From: a virus | Reading direction: 5' to 3' (one strand) | Virus record (IMG/VR): IMGVR_UViG_3300010354_000302 | Span: 1-33,838 of that record | DNA length: 33,838 nucleotides | In this document: positions 1-7,417 of the stretch, piece after piece | Numbering within the stretch: position 1 is the first letter of the stretch | How the letters are laid out: every line of letters starts with the position of its first letter | Notes under the pieces: model-generated | What the model was told of the DNA's origin: nothing | Seen by the model: only the letters and a program-made list of their open reading frames with translations | Databases searched by the model: none | Position numbers and translations under genes: made by a program

Positions 1-1
1 A

Positions 2-373
2 GAAGCACTTGCTCGTGCAGAAGAAGCTAAACGTCAAGAAGAAGAAGCTAAACGTCAAGAAGAATTGGCTAAAATGACTCCGAAAGAACGTGCTACAGCA
101 AATAAAGAACCTTGGATCGCGGTGCTAGATACTAAAGTAAATCCTGAAAATATTAGAAATGGCTTTTTTGAACTTGACTGGAACGAGTATTTTATTGTAC
201 AATTGAAACAAGCTGGATATGGTTTTGATGGTGATCCAGATGAAGAAATTGTTGATCGTTGGTTCCGAGATTTGGCACGAAATATTTTGGCTGAAGAAGG
301 CCAAGATATGAATAGAGGTGCTGGATATATTAATGTTATACCGATTGAGAAAGGTCGCTCAGAAGTTTCATGA
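2..373 (+). CDS. Conserved phage hypothetical protein, 5' end missing
   Basis: The reading frame is open from base 2, so the gene starts outside the window; the TTG at 65 is internal. The visible 123 residues begin with a charged Glu/Ala/Lys/Arg-rich segment containing two copies of a seven-residue unit (EEAKRQE), probably a coiled coil or linker. A compact acidic domain follows, with NPENIRNGFFELDWNEYF and DRWFRDLARNIL. It overlaps the next gene by four bases (ATGA), so the two are probably translationally coupled. I do not recognise a function. It resembles small conserved proteins next to DNA-metabolism genes in marine T4-like phages, which is a memory-based impression only. Confidence 0.8.
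   Translation, partial: EALARAEEAKRQEEEAKRQEELAKMTPKERATANKEPWIAVLDTKVNPENIRNGFFELDWNEYFIVQLKQAGYGFDGDPDEEIVDRWFRDLARNILAEEGQDMNRGAGYINVIPIEKGRSEVS
21..62 (+). repeat. Two exact 21-bp tandem units inside a coding region
   Basis: The unit aagaagctaaacgtcaagaa(g) occurs at 21-41 and again at 42-62 without mismatch. Its length is a multiple of three, so it adds seven residues per copy to the coiled-coil-like N-terminal part of the truncated gene. The identical DNA suggests recent duplication by slippage. Confidence 0.85.
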
Positions 374-1389
374 CTTATATTCTAGTAGATACTGCTAATA
401 CGTTTTTCCGTGCAAGGCACGTTATTCGTGGAGATGCTGATACAAAACTTGGTATGGCTCTACATATTACTTTTAACAGTATAAAAAAAGCTTGGCAAGA
501 TTTTAATGGTAGTCATGTTGTATTCTGCCTCGAAGGTCGCTCATGGCGTAAGGACTTCTATGCTCCGTATAAAGCTAACCGTGCAGAAACTAGAGCAGCT
601 ATGACCGTTAAAGAAGCAGAAGAAGATAAATTATTTTGGGAAACTTTTGATAAATTTAAAGAATTTATAGTAGAAAAAACAAATTGCACAGTACTTCATC
701 ATCCTCAATTGGAAGCAGATGATCTTATTGCAGGATGGATACAAAATCATCCTAATGACGAACACATTATTATCAGTACAGATAGTGATTTTCATCAATT
801 GATTAATACGAATGTAAAACAATATAACGGTGTATCAGAAACTCTTACTACACATGAAGGAATTTTTGATAAAAAAGGAAAACATGTTCTAAATAAAAAA
901 ACTAATCAACCTGAACAAGTTGATCCTGAATATCTTTTATTCGAAAAGTGTATAAGAGGCGATTCAAGTGACAATGTATTTTCTGCGTATCCAGGAGTAC
1001 GTACTAAAGGTAGTAAAAATAAAGTAGGACTAAACGAAGCATTTGAAGATCGTAATAGTAAAGGCTATGCGTGGAACAATCTCATGCTTCAACGTTGGGT
1101 AGATCATCTAGGCAATGAACATCGTGTAATAGATGATTACGAAAGAAATAGGCGTCTTATTGATTTAAGTTATCAACCCGATAATATAAAACAAATTATT
1201 ATCGATACCATACAAAATGAAATATCAAATCCTAAAAACTTAAGTCAAGTCGGTATACGACTAATGAAGTTTTGTCAACTTTATGATATGAATAAAATTA
1301 TGGATAACATTCAGCAATATGCAGATCCATTTCAATCAAAATACAAAAATAAAATGTTAATAGAAAAAAACTTGGAACCACAAGTATAA
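370..1389 (+). CDS. rnh: T4 RNase H-like 5'-3' exonuclease (FEN/PIN family)
   Basis: A 339-residue flap-endonuclease-family nuclease. By family knowledge it removes RNA primers and 5' flaps during lagging-strand synthesis. Metal-binding acidic residues are visible in the expected order: Asp7 in VDTANTFFRARH, EADD at 115-118, STDSD at 136-140 and GDSSDN at 197-202, followed by a PGV helix-hairpin region at 208-210. The EGRSWRKDFYAPYKANR stretch (55-71) matches the substrate-contact region of phage 5' nucleases. Length is close to T4 RNase H (about 305 residues). The ATG overlaps the stop of the upstream gene as ATGA. The assignment to this family rather than the N-terminal nuclease of a DNA polymerase I rests on its stand-alone size. 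Confidence 0.92.
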   Translation: MTYILVDTANTFFRARHVIRGDADTKLGMALHITFNSIKKAWQDFNGSHVVFCLEGRSWRKDFYAPYKANRAETRAAMTVKEAEEDKLFWETFDKFKEFIVEKTNCTVLHHPQLEADDLIAGWIQNHPNDEHIIISTDSDFHQLINTNVKQYNGVSETLTTHEGIFDKKGKHVLNKKTNQPEQVDPEYLLFEKCIRGDSSDNVFSAYPGVRTKGSKNKVGLNEAFEDRNSKGYAWNNLMLQRWVDHLGNEHRVIDDYERNRRLIDLSYQPDNIKQIIIDTIQNEISNPKNLSQVGIRLMKFCQLYDMNKIMDNIQQYADPFQSKYKNKMLIEKNLEPQV

Positions 1390-1408
1390 AAATTGTACAG
1401 AGGAGTAT

Positions 1409-1885
1409 ATGAATATTAAAGCAAAACCAATCGTAGATGGTAAATTTTGGATTATAGAAGAAGATGGAGAACGAATAGGAACTCTTCATAAAAAAGAAAA
1501 TAATAAATTTATGTTAAGTGCCAAAGGATCTGAAAAATATTTTAATAAGAAAGACGAGCTTACTAAAATTTTTGGTAAAGACTTTTGGGAAACTAAAATT
1601 AAATCTACTATTAGTAACAAAGATAATAGAGAAATTTACGGTTATCCAACAAGTTCTTATCCTTATAACCCACTTTTTAATTTGCAAAAAAAATTACCAT
1701 TATTTACAAAATCAGAAAGTAGCAAAAGTTTGTATTGTGCAGGATATTATACAATCAAATTTGATAAAGGATGGGTAAAAAGTTTTTGTCCAAAATTAAT
1801 TACCGTTGAAAGATATGAGTTTAATGGACCATTCAAAACTGAATTAGAAATGAAACAGGCCTTAAGTAATGCCAAATCCAATTAA
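1409..1885 (+). CDS. Conserved phage hypothetical protein
   Basis: 158 residues, with a good ribosome binding site (gaggag) upstream of the ATG. Visible features are an N-terminal beta-rich stretch (IVDGKFWIIEEDGERIGTLHK) and an aromatic, Pro-rich middle (YGYPTSSYPYNPLFNLQKKLP) ending in YCAGYYTIKF. It has no transmembrane segment or signal peptide, and I recognise no catalytic motif. It lies between the RNase H-like gene and another small gene whose start overlaps its end by 17 bases, so it belongs to the same transcript. It resembles conserved hypotheticals of marine T4-like phages; function unknown. Confidence 0.85.
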   Translation: MNIKAKPIVDGKFWIIEEDGERIGTLHKKENNKFMLSAKGSEKYFNKKDELTKIFGKDFWETKIKSTISNKDNREIYGYPTSSYPYNPLFNLQKKLPLFTKSESSKSLYCAGYYTIKFDKGWVKSFCPKLITVERYEFNGPFKTELEMKQALSNAKSN

Positions 1886-2105
1886 TACTTTTCCCATACA
1901 ACAATTTATCCAACAGGTTCGAGCTGCTGAACTATCACAGCAGAAAGAAATAAAATTGGATATAAAAAGTGCTAAAATGCTAAGTTATTGTTTGGCCGAA
2001 GTCAACTCTAAATTATTAGAAGATTATGATGTATTATTACAAAAACTCTTACAAAGTACAGGACAGAGTGTAAACATCCAAATGGATGGTGGAGGATTCA
2101 AGTAA
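1869..2105 (+). CDS. Small conserved hypothetical protein
   Basis: 78 residues, mostly predicted helix (FIQQVRAAELSQQKEIKLDIKSAKMLSYCLAEV) with a Gly-rich tail. It starts inside the 3' end of the preceding gene (17-base overlap), which supports translational coupling. Tail and helix pattern could fit a small DNA- or protein-binding accessory factor, but nothing specific is recognisable. Confidence 0.75.
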   Translation: MPNPINTFPIQQFIQQVRAAELSQQKEIKLDIKSAKMLSYCLAEVNSKLLEDYDVLLQKLLQSTGQSVNIQMDGGGFK

Positions 2106-2111
2106 AATTCT

Positions 2112-2119
2112 GATAAATA
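2112..2119 (+). promoter_or_regulatory. Possible T4-type late promoter element
   Basis: GATAAATA matches the T4 late consensus TATAAATA at seven of eight bases and lies 23 bases upstream of the ATG at 2143. AT-rich sequence produces such matches by chance, so this is weak. Confidence 0.3.
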
Positions 2120-2142
2120 TATACGTACTTTTGGAGACGTAT

Positions 2143-2427
2143 ATGAGTAGGCCCAAACCTAAGATATTACTTGAATATATCAATAAAAAAAATTATAAAA
2201 GTGAACAGGTACTAGTAGCAGATGCAATCTGGGCTGTATTCTATAAGGGTGAACCTTTTAATCTAAAGAGTTCAAATAGTTTAACTAGTTATCCTGGTCC
2301 TAAATACAAAAAAGTAAGTTTCAGCAATCCTGGTCATGCACATAATCTTGCAAAAAAACTAAATCAAATGTTTAACACACAAGATTTTGAAGTTGTAAAA
2401 TTGACTTCTGGCGAAATAATTAAATGA
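2143..2427 (+). CDS. Small basic hypothetical protein
   Basis: 94 residues starting at the ATG at 2143, which is preceded by a ggaga ribosome binding site. The longer in-frame ORF from 2086 lacks one and would begin inside the upstream gene. The protein is Lys-rich with an N-terminal helix (KILLEYINKKNYKSEQVLVADAIW) and a central YPGPKYKKVSFSNPGHAHNLAKKLNQMF segment, which reads like a small nucleic-acid-associated fold. No family recognised. It ends in a four-base ATGA overlap with the next gene. Confidence 0.75.
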   Translation: MSRPKPKILLEYINKKNYKSEQVLVADAIWAVFYKGEPFNLKSSNSLTSYPGPKYKKVSFSNPGHAHNLAKKLNQMFNTQDFEVVKLTSGEIIK

Positions 2428-2825
2428 TTAGTAGAGAAACATTTACTAAAATTTTTTTAAAATATCAAGAAAAAAGTATAGATTATTCAAATGTAAAATT
2501 GCATCTTCATAAATGGTGGCAGAGTCATAGATCTAAAACAGAAGGCGGGCTAAGATTAAGTGAAGAAGGTTTTAACTTTTTAACAACAGAACTTCAACTT
2601 AAAAATTATACAATACCTTTTACTGATCCAATCGATTTGAGTCCGCAAGTTATTATTTTTTTTGATAGACATATGGACTGTCCATATTTTCTTACAAATT
2701 CAGCAATAACTGTTTTTTCTGAAAAGAAAAGTTTCGAACTTTACATGTTTTCGGACGACATTAGAAGATATGGACTGATGAAAGCGATGAATAAACAGAT
2801 CAAAGATAACCAAATTGAAGATTAA
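2424..2825 (+). CDS. Conserved phage hypothetical protein
   Basis: 133 residues. The start overlaps the preceding stop (ATGA). Visible features: a basic HKWWQSHRSK segment near residues 29-38 and a hydrophobic PQVIIFFDRHMDCPYFL strand region that ends with a possible recognition loop. No enzyme motif is obvious. It is the last gene before a new sigma-70 promoter, so it likely ends the left-hand operon. Function unknown. Confidence 0.8.
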   Translation: MISRETFTKIFLKYQEKSIDYSNVKLHLHKWWQSHRSKTEGGLRLSEEGFNFLTTELQLKNYTIPFTDPIDLSPQVIIFFDRHMDCPYFLTNSAITVFSEKKSFELYMFSDDIRRYGLMKAMNKQIKDNQIED

Positions 2826-2838
2826 TTACGAATACTAT

Positions 2839-2867
2839 TTGACAATAAAAGCATTCTTCAGTATAAT
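2839..2867 (+). promoter_or_regulatory. Perfect sigma-70 promoter for the MoxR-type gene
   Basis: TTGACA at 2839-2844 and TATAAT at 2862-2867 are separated by exactly 17 bases. It sits in the 103-base gap before the ATPase gene, leaving a leader of about 55 bases. This is an ideal host-type (early) promoter. Confidence 0.88.
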
Positions 2868-2928
2868 TAGCACTGTAATGAAAACACACACTAAATTCTT
2901 TTTTACATTTTAACAACGAAAGGCAATC

Positions 2929-4020
2929 ATGAGTGATGTAATTAGTCGCCAAGTCGGTCCCCGTGCTGCTAAGAAAGCAGTTAAACGTGCTTTTAAAGCT
3001 AATCGTCCTATCTTTCTATGGGGTCCTCCAGGAATTGGCAAATCTGATATTGTTAAACAAATGGGCGAGGAGTTAGAAGCTCATGTTATAGACATTCGTC
3101 TAAGTTTGTGGGAACCTACTGATATTAAAGGTATTCCTTATTTTGATAGCGATAATGGTAAAATGGCATGGGCTCCACCTATCGAATTGCCCGATGGCGT
3201 AATGTCGAAAAAATATAAACAGATTATTCTGTTTATGGATGAAATGAATTCTGCTGCTCCTGCTGTTCAGGCTGCGGCATATCAGTTAGTACTTAATCGT
3301 CGTGTTGGCACTTATCATTTACCAGACAATGTTTTAATTGTAGCTGCTGGTAACCGTGAAAGCGACAAGGGTGTTACTTATCGTATGCCGGCACCATTAG
3401 CTAATCGTTTCGTACACTTAGAGATGAAAGTAGACTGGGACGATTATTTTGGTTGGGCTACTGAAAATCGAATCCATAAAGATGTGGTTGGTTTTCTTTC
3501 TTTTAGTAAAAAAGACCTTTATGACTTTGATCCGAAAAGCGGCAGCCGTGCTTTTGCTACTCCCCGTAGTTGGAGTTTCGTATCTGAGCTCTTATTTGAT
3601 GAAGAGGAAGATGAAAACACACTCACTGATCTAGTATCAGGTGCTATTGGTGAAGGGCTTGCTGTAAAGTTTATGGCACATAGAAAAATTGCCAGTAAAA
3701 TGCCTAAACCAGAAGATATCCTTAGTGGTAAAGTAACTAAGATGGATTCTAAAGAAATTTCTGCCATGTATTCACTTACCGTTAGCTTGTGCTACGAACT
3801 TAAAGATGCATGTGACAAGAATGATAAAAAATGGAATGATAAAGTTAATAATTTCTTTAACTTTATTATGAACAATTTCGAAACTGAACTTGTAGTTATG
3901 GGCACTAAACTTGCACTTACACAATATCAGCTTCCATTGGATCCGGACGAAATTGAGTGCTTTGATCAATTCCATTCAAAGTATGGCAAATATATTGCTG
4001 CTGCTACAGATCGAAATTGA
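2929..4020 (+). CDS. MoxR-type AAA+ ATPase
   Basis: 363 residues. Walker A is GPPGIGKS (32-39), Walker B LFMDE (101-105), sensor 1 is the Asn of AAGNRES (139-145), a likely arginine finger is Arg160 in APLANRF, and sensor 2 is in TPRSW (211-215). By family knowledge MoxR ATPases work as chaperone-like remodellers of a partner with a VWA domain, and the next gene encodes such a protein. Start chosen at the ATG behind aaagg. It has its own promoter and is followed by a second promoter, so the pair can be expressed both together and separately. Its target in the phage cycle is unknown. Confidence 0.92.
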   Translation: MSDVISRQVGPRAAKKAVKRAFKANRPIFLWGPPGIGKSDIVKQMGEELEAHVIDIRLSLWEPTDIKGIPYFDSDNGKMAWAPPIELPDGVMSKKYKQIILFMDEMNSAAPAVQAAAYQLVLNRRVGTYHLPDNVLIVAAGNRESDKGVTYRMPAPLANRFVHLEMKVDWDDYFGWATENRIHKDVVGFLSFSKKDLYDFDPKSGSRAFATPRSWSFVSELLFDEEEDENTLTDLVSGAIGEGLAVKFMAHRKIASKMPKPEDILSGKVTKMDSKEISAMYSLTVSLCYELKDACDKNDKKWNDKVNNFFNFIMNNFETELVVMGTKLALTQYQLPLDPDEIECFDQFHSKYGKYIAAATDRN

Positions 4021-4031
4021 TTATAATTCGA

Positions 4032-4060
4032 TTGACAGGGCCTACGGGCCCTGTTATAAT
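4032..4060 (+). promoter_or_regulatory. Perfect sigma-70 promoter with a palindrome in its spacer
   Basis: TTGACA at 4032-4037 and TATAAT at 4055-4060 are separated by 17 bases. The spacer is filled by an 8-bp inverted repeat that runs into the -35 box (see the hairpin entry). It drives the VWA-like gene starting at 4089. Confidence 0.88.
4035..4054 (+). other. GC-rich hairpin with UACG tetraloop
   Basis: acagggcc (4035-4042), loop tacg, ggccctgt (4047-4054): a perfect 8-bp stem closed as C(UACG)G, a member of the very stable UNCG loop class. It lies 15 bases after the ATPase stop codon. No U-run follows, so it is not a classic intrinsic terminator. It may stabilise the 3' end of the upstream mRNA, act as an operator for the overlapping promoter, or both. 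Confidence 0.85.
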
Positions 4061-4088
4061 GTAAAGTAATTTTAATTATGGAGCCAAA

Positions 4089-5258
4089 ATGAGTTATTTA
4101 GATCCAGTAGTTGATAAAATTGTTGTAGCAAGAGTAGGCCTACTACTTCGTCATCCATTTTTTGGCAATATGGCTACTCGTCTTAAAATTGTAGATGGTA
4201 GTGATTGGTGTATGACTGCTGCTACCGATGGACGTAGTCTATACTATAATAGAGACTTTTTTGATAAACTTACAAATAAACAAGTCGAGTTTGTAGTAGC
4301 ACATGAAATTTTACACAATGTATTCGATCATATGATGAGAGTGGAAGGCCGTGATCGATTCATTTGGAATGCAGCTGCCGATTATAGTGTGAACGGCCAA
4401 CTAATACGAGATCGTATTGGAGAGGTTCCTCCTGACATTAAAATATTCCATGACACAGATCATTACAATAAAAGCACCGAACAAATTTATGACGAAATCT
4501 TTGAAAAAATGGACGAAGAGCAATTGGCAGCTTTAGGTCAATTACTAGACGAGCATATTGATTGGGAGAAAGAAGGTAAAGGTAATAGACCAGTTTACAC
4601 TAAAGAAGAATTAAAACAAATTCGTGATGAAATAAAAGAAGCAACTATTCAAGCAGCACAAGCAGCAGGTGCAGGAAATACTCCTGCAAGCATACAGCGT
4701 ATGATTAAGGATCTTACTGAACCTAAAATGAACTGGCGTGAAATTTTACGTCAGCAAATTCAAAGTGTCATTAAAAACGATTATACCTTTATGCGTCCTA
4801 GTCGTAAAGCTTGGCATATGAGTGCAATTTTGCCTGGCACACAGTTTGATGAAACTATCGATATATGCTGTTCTATCGATATGTCAGGCAGTATCACTGA
4901 CGAAATGGGTAAAGATTTTATCAGTGAGATTAAAGGCATAATGGAAGAATATAAAGATTACAAAATTAAATTATGGTGTTTCGATACTCGAGTGTATAAT
5001 GAAGCCGACTTTGATGGTTATAACGATGACATCATGGGTTATGAACTTATGGGAGGCGGAGGCACTGACTTTATGTGCAACTGGGAGTATATGAAGGAAC
5101 ACGATATAAATCCCAAAAAATTAATAATGTTTACAGACGGTTATCCTTGGGATAGTTGGGGGGATCCTGATTATTGTGATACTGTGTTTATTATTCACGG
5201 TAACGATAGTATTGTTCCTCCTTTTGGTACTCACGCATATTATGAGTTTAAAAAATAA
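4089..5258 (+). CDS. VWA-like metallopeptidase-domain protein, MoxR partner
   Basis: 389 residues with two domains. The N-terminal part carries a zincin-like HEILH (72-76) with a further His81. The C-terminal part is VWA-like with a MIDAS motif DMSGS (264-268), the Thr of GGGGTD (322-327) and FTDGYP around Asp350. This architecture matches the DUF2201 (metallopeptidase plus VWA-like) family, which is usually paired with MoxR ATPases, as here. A Gly/Ala-rich linker follows a long helical region (160-200). Ribosome binding site ggag precedes the ATG. Whether the HExxH centre is catalytic in phage is not known; the pairing suggests a remodelling complex acting on a host or phage protein. Confidence 0.9.
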   Translation: MSYLDPVVDKIVVARVGLLLRHPFFGNMATRLKIVDGSDWCMTAATDGRSLYYNRDFFDKLTNKQVEFVVAHEILHNVFDHMMRVEGRDRFIWNAAADYSVNGQLIRDRIGEVPPDIKIFHDTDHYNKSTEQIYDEIFEKMDEEQLAALGQLLDEHIDWEKEGKGNRPVYTKEELKQIRDEIKEATIQAAQAAGAGNTPASIQRMIKDLTEPKMNWREILRQQIQSVIKNDYTFMRPSRKAWHMSAILPGTQFDETIDICCSIDMSGSITDEMGKDFISEIKGIMEEYKDYKIKLWCFDTRVYNEADFDGYNDDIMGYELMGGGGTDFMCNWEYMKEHDINPKKLIMFTDGYPWDSWGDPDYCDTVFIIHGNDSIVPPFGTHAYYEFKK

Positions 5259-5523
5259 TAAAATAAATGCACTTAATGTATTAGATATCAGGAAAGTAGA
5301 TTTTCCTGCTTTACACTTTACTTTTGTAAAAATACCCAAATATAATCCAAATTTTCTTAAACAATTAGATTATTGGATATATAATAATCTAAATGGAAGA
5401 TATTACATAGGCAGTGATTTAGATTTGGATAAAACTAATACAATTTGTTATGTAACAAAAATTGGTTTTGAAAACCCTAAAGAAGCTACTTTCTTCAATA
5501 TTGCCTGTCCGTATATCTTATAA
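5242..5523 (+). CDS. Small hypothetical protein
   Basis: 93 residues from the ATG at 5242, which overlaps the end of the VWA-like gene by 17 bases; the longer ORF from 5176 would overlap by over 80 bases and adds only a hydrophobic out-of-frame translation of the VWA gene. The protein contains FPALHFTFVKIP and ends NIACPYIL. It reads as a compact alpha/beta fold without a known motif. Translational coupling to the upstream gene is likely. Function unknown. Confidence 0.7.
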   Translation: MSLKNNKINALNVLDIRKVDFPALHFTFVKIPKYNPNFLKQLDYWIYNNLNGRYYIGSDLDLDKTNTICYVTKIGFENPKEATFFNIACPYIL

Positions 5524-5557
5524 AAGATAATTAATATAACTTAAACAAGGAGTTTTT

Positions 5558-5800
5558 ATGACCGAAACAGTAACAGAAAACAAAGATATGGCGTCTGCGC
5601 CTCAACCAGATGCATCACAACCTGCTCAAGAAAGTAACGATCTAAATGTTAATGACTTAAATGCTATGAAAACAATTATAGATCTTGCAAGTTCCAGAGG
5701 TGCTTTTAAGGCTAGCGAAATGATGGCAGTAGGACAAGTATACAATAAACTTACAAATTTTTTAAATACTGTGGTTAAACAATCAAATCAAGGAGCCTAA
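5558..5800 (+). CDS. Small acidic hypothetical protein
   Basis: 80 residues with a strong aaggag ribosome binding site. The first 30 residues are low-complexity and polar (Gln/Pro/Ala/Asn rich), so probably disordered; residues 33-76 form a likely helical pair (LNAMKTIIDLASSRGAFKASEMMAVGQVYNKLTNFL). It is followed after one base by the next gene. It resembles small conserved proteins of T4-like cyanophages. Function unknown. Confidence 0.8.
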   Translation: MTETVTENKDMASAPQPDASQPAQESNDLNVNDLNAMKTIIDLASSRGAFKASEMMAVGQVYNKLTNFLNTVVKQSNQGA

Positions 5801-5801
5801 A

Positions 5802-6431
5802 ATGCCGGATATTAAACACGTTGGCAGAATTGAAAAAACAGGAAAAAAATGTATAGTAGTGTTTAGAACACTTCCTGGAGATGCCTTTAACGCTTTAATA
5901 GTGCTCACTGAATCGTTAAACGAAAGCTATCATGATGCTCTAATTTCTGTAGTAGACAGCAATGCAGCACAAAACAGTAATGAATTAAGTGAAGTGCTTG
6001 CTAGAGCAGTGTTTCCTGACGGATCTACTATGCTACCTTCATTACATGCTAAAGGGTTACTACAAAAAGTTCCCACGGATTTAATAGAAATGATACCTAA
6101 CAGTAAAATGACTATTAGGTTGAGCGAATTAAATCAGCTAATTGCAGAACAGCAAGGAATTTCTGTGCAAGATCTTGCTATGAAAGATCCTAAAAACAAT
6201 ACAGAAATTAAAGAAATCGCTACAGCTAAAGATATAAGTCCGGAAAATACTAGTGATGATTTAGGTAAAACTTCCTCTTTGTCAGTAAATGAAAACGTAG
6301 ATATTAGTCCAGAAGCATTAGCTAAAAAATATCGCAGCGATGCAGATAGACTTAGTAAGGAAGCCGCACAATTACGTAGATTAGCAGAAGAATTAGTACC
6401 AACTAAGAAAAAGGTAGTAGTAGCAGAGTGA
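5802..6431 (+). CDS. Conserved phage hypothetical protein
   Basis: 209 residues, ribosome binding site aaggag six bases before the ATG. The N-terminal half is folded alpha/beta (VGRIEKTGKKCIVVFRTLPGD, then helices containing HDALISVVDS). Residues 135-170 are polar and probably disordered; the C-terminus is a charged helix (YRSDADRLSKEAAQLRRLAEEL) that is a probable coiled coil. It overlaps the next gene's GTG start. The layout (globular head, linker, coiled coil) suggests a protein-interaction role, but there is no recognised family function. Confidence 0.85.
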   Translation: MPDIKHVGRIEKTGKKCIVVFRTLPGDAFNALIVLTESLNESYHDALISVVDSNAAQNSNELSEVLARAVFPDGSTMLPSLHAKGLLQKVPTDLIEMIPNSKMTIRLSELNQLIAEQQGISVQDLAMKDPKNNTEIKEIATAKDISPENTSDDLGKTSSLSVNENVDISPEALAKKYRSDADRLSKEAAQLRRLAEELVPTKKKVVVAE

Positions 6432-6748
6432 CCTTAAGAAAAAAATTTCCTAAAGATGTTGTAGATCTTTGGCCAGAAGTGTTTTCTGAAATTGATTTAA
6501 ATGTTATTCCTGTTAGATATCTAGATACTATAACTGTAGAATTTACTAATAAAGAAGTCAAAGAAATAAAATTAGCACAAATACATCCTGATGCAGATTG
6601 GATTGAATTTGAAAAACAACTCAAAGTCGTATTGCAAACCTATGAAAAAGAGATTGATAATGTTGATTTTAAATTAGACACAGAAAGACTGAAAAAAGAT
6701 ATTCTACAACAAGTTAATAATTTCTTAAAACAAAGAAAGATTAAATAA
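6428..6748 (+). CDS. Small hypothetical protein with GTG start
   Basis: 106 residues. GTG at 6428 overlaps the previous stop (GTGA), consistent with coupled translation; no internal ATG keeps the conserved-looking N-terminus (RKKFPKDVVDLWPEVFSEIDLNVIPVRYLDT). The C-terminal third is a charged helix. It ends directly before the thyX ATG. It looks like a conserved marine T4-like phage protein placed just ahead of thyX. Function unknown. Confidence 0.8.
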   Translation: MTLRKKFPKDVVDLWPEVFSEIDLNVIPVRYLDTITVEFTNKEVKEIKLAQIHPDADWIEFEKQLKVVLQTYEKEIDNVDFKLDTERLKKDILQQVNNFLKQRKIK

Positions 6749-7417
6749 ATGCATGTTAGACTTTTATCCTACAGTCAACCTACTAGCGAGTTTGCCTCCA
6801 TGGGAATCACAGATTCCCAGGAGCTCATTGCCTTCTGTGCAAGAGTCTCGAACCCGAGTAATCAGTTCAATAACGACACCAGTAGCAAGCTCATCCGGTA
6901 CCTCGTACGACACAAACACTGGAGTCCGCTCGAGATGGTTTCAGCTTGCATGGAAATTACGACGACACGAGATATTGCAAGGCAAATCCTTCGTCACAGA
7001 AGTTTCAGTTTCCAAGAGTTTAGTCAACGATATGCAGACCCTACAAAAGATCTCAACTTTGTATTCCGAGAAGCCAGACTACAGGATACAACTAATCGAC
7101 AAAATAGTATAGTCACAGACGACGAAGATTTGCAAAAAAAGTGGGACAAATATCAAAACAACGTTATCAATGAAGCACGTATGGCCTATAATTGGGCTAT
7201 TGAAAACGGAATCGCTAAAGAGCAAGCTCGTGCTGTTCTACCAGAAGGACTGATAGAAAGTAAAATATATATGAATGGTACCTTACGTAGTTGGGTTCAT
7301 TTTATCGAATTACGTAGTGCGAACGGTACTCAAAAAGAACATCAAGAGGTCGCTAAAGCTTGCGCAGAAGTTATTTCTAAAATATTCCCTTTGTCCTCTG
7401 AATTCGTTTTATCATAA
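6749..7417 (+). CDS. thyX: Flavin-dependent thymidylate synthase ThyX
   Basis: 222 residues, normal for the family. It makes dTMP from dUMP using FAD and methylenetetrahydrofolate. The ThyX signature RHRx7S is present at 82-92 and continues to Arg94 (RHRSFSFQEFSQR), and the substrate-site region LRSWVHFIELR (179-189) is present. Bases about 6780-6960 are about 49% GC with G/C-ending codons, against about 28% in the 60 bases examined upstream (6601-6660), while the 3' half returns to AT-rich codon use. This suggests the 5' half was acquired by recombination. The 3' end overlaps the convergent radical SAM gene by 76 bases. It starts immediately after the previous stop codon. Confidence 0.96.
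   Translation: MHVRLLSYSQPTSEFASMGITDSQELIAFCARVSNPSNQFNNDTSSKLIRYLVRHKHWSPLEMVSACMEITTTRDIARQILRHRSFSFQEFSQRYADPTKDLNFVFREARLQDTTNRQNSIVTDDEDLQKKWDKYQNNVINEARMAYNWAIENGIAKEQARAVLPEGLIESKIYMNGTLRSWVHFIELRSANGTQKEHQEVAKACAEVISKIFPLSSEFVLS

Noticed and set aside
4035-4054. Intrinsic transcription terminator after the MoxR-type gene
   Set aside because: The stem is strong but no U-run follows on either strand, and the element overlaps a perfect promoter; listed as a hairpin only.
6753-7112. 119-residue open frame inside thyX
   Set aside because: It is out of frame with ThyX, which has a full catalytic motif; the long frame follows from the unusual GC-rich codons there.
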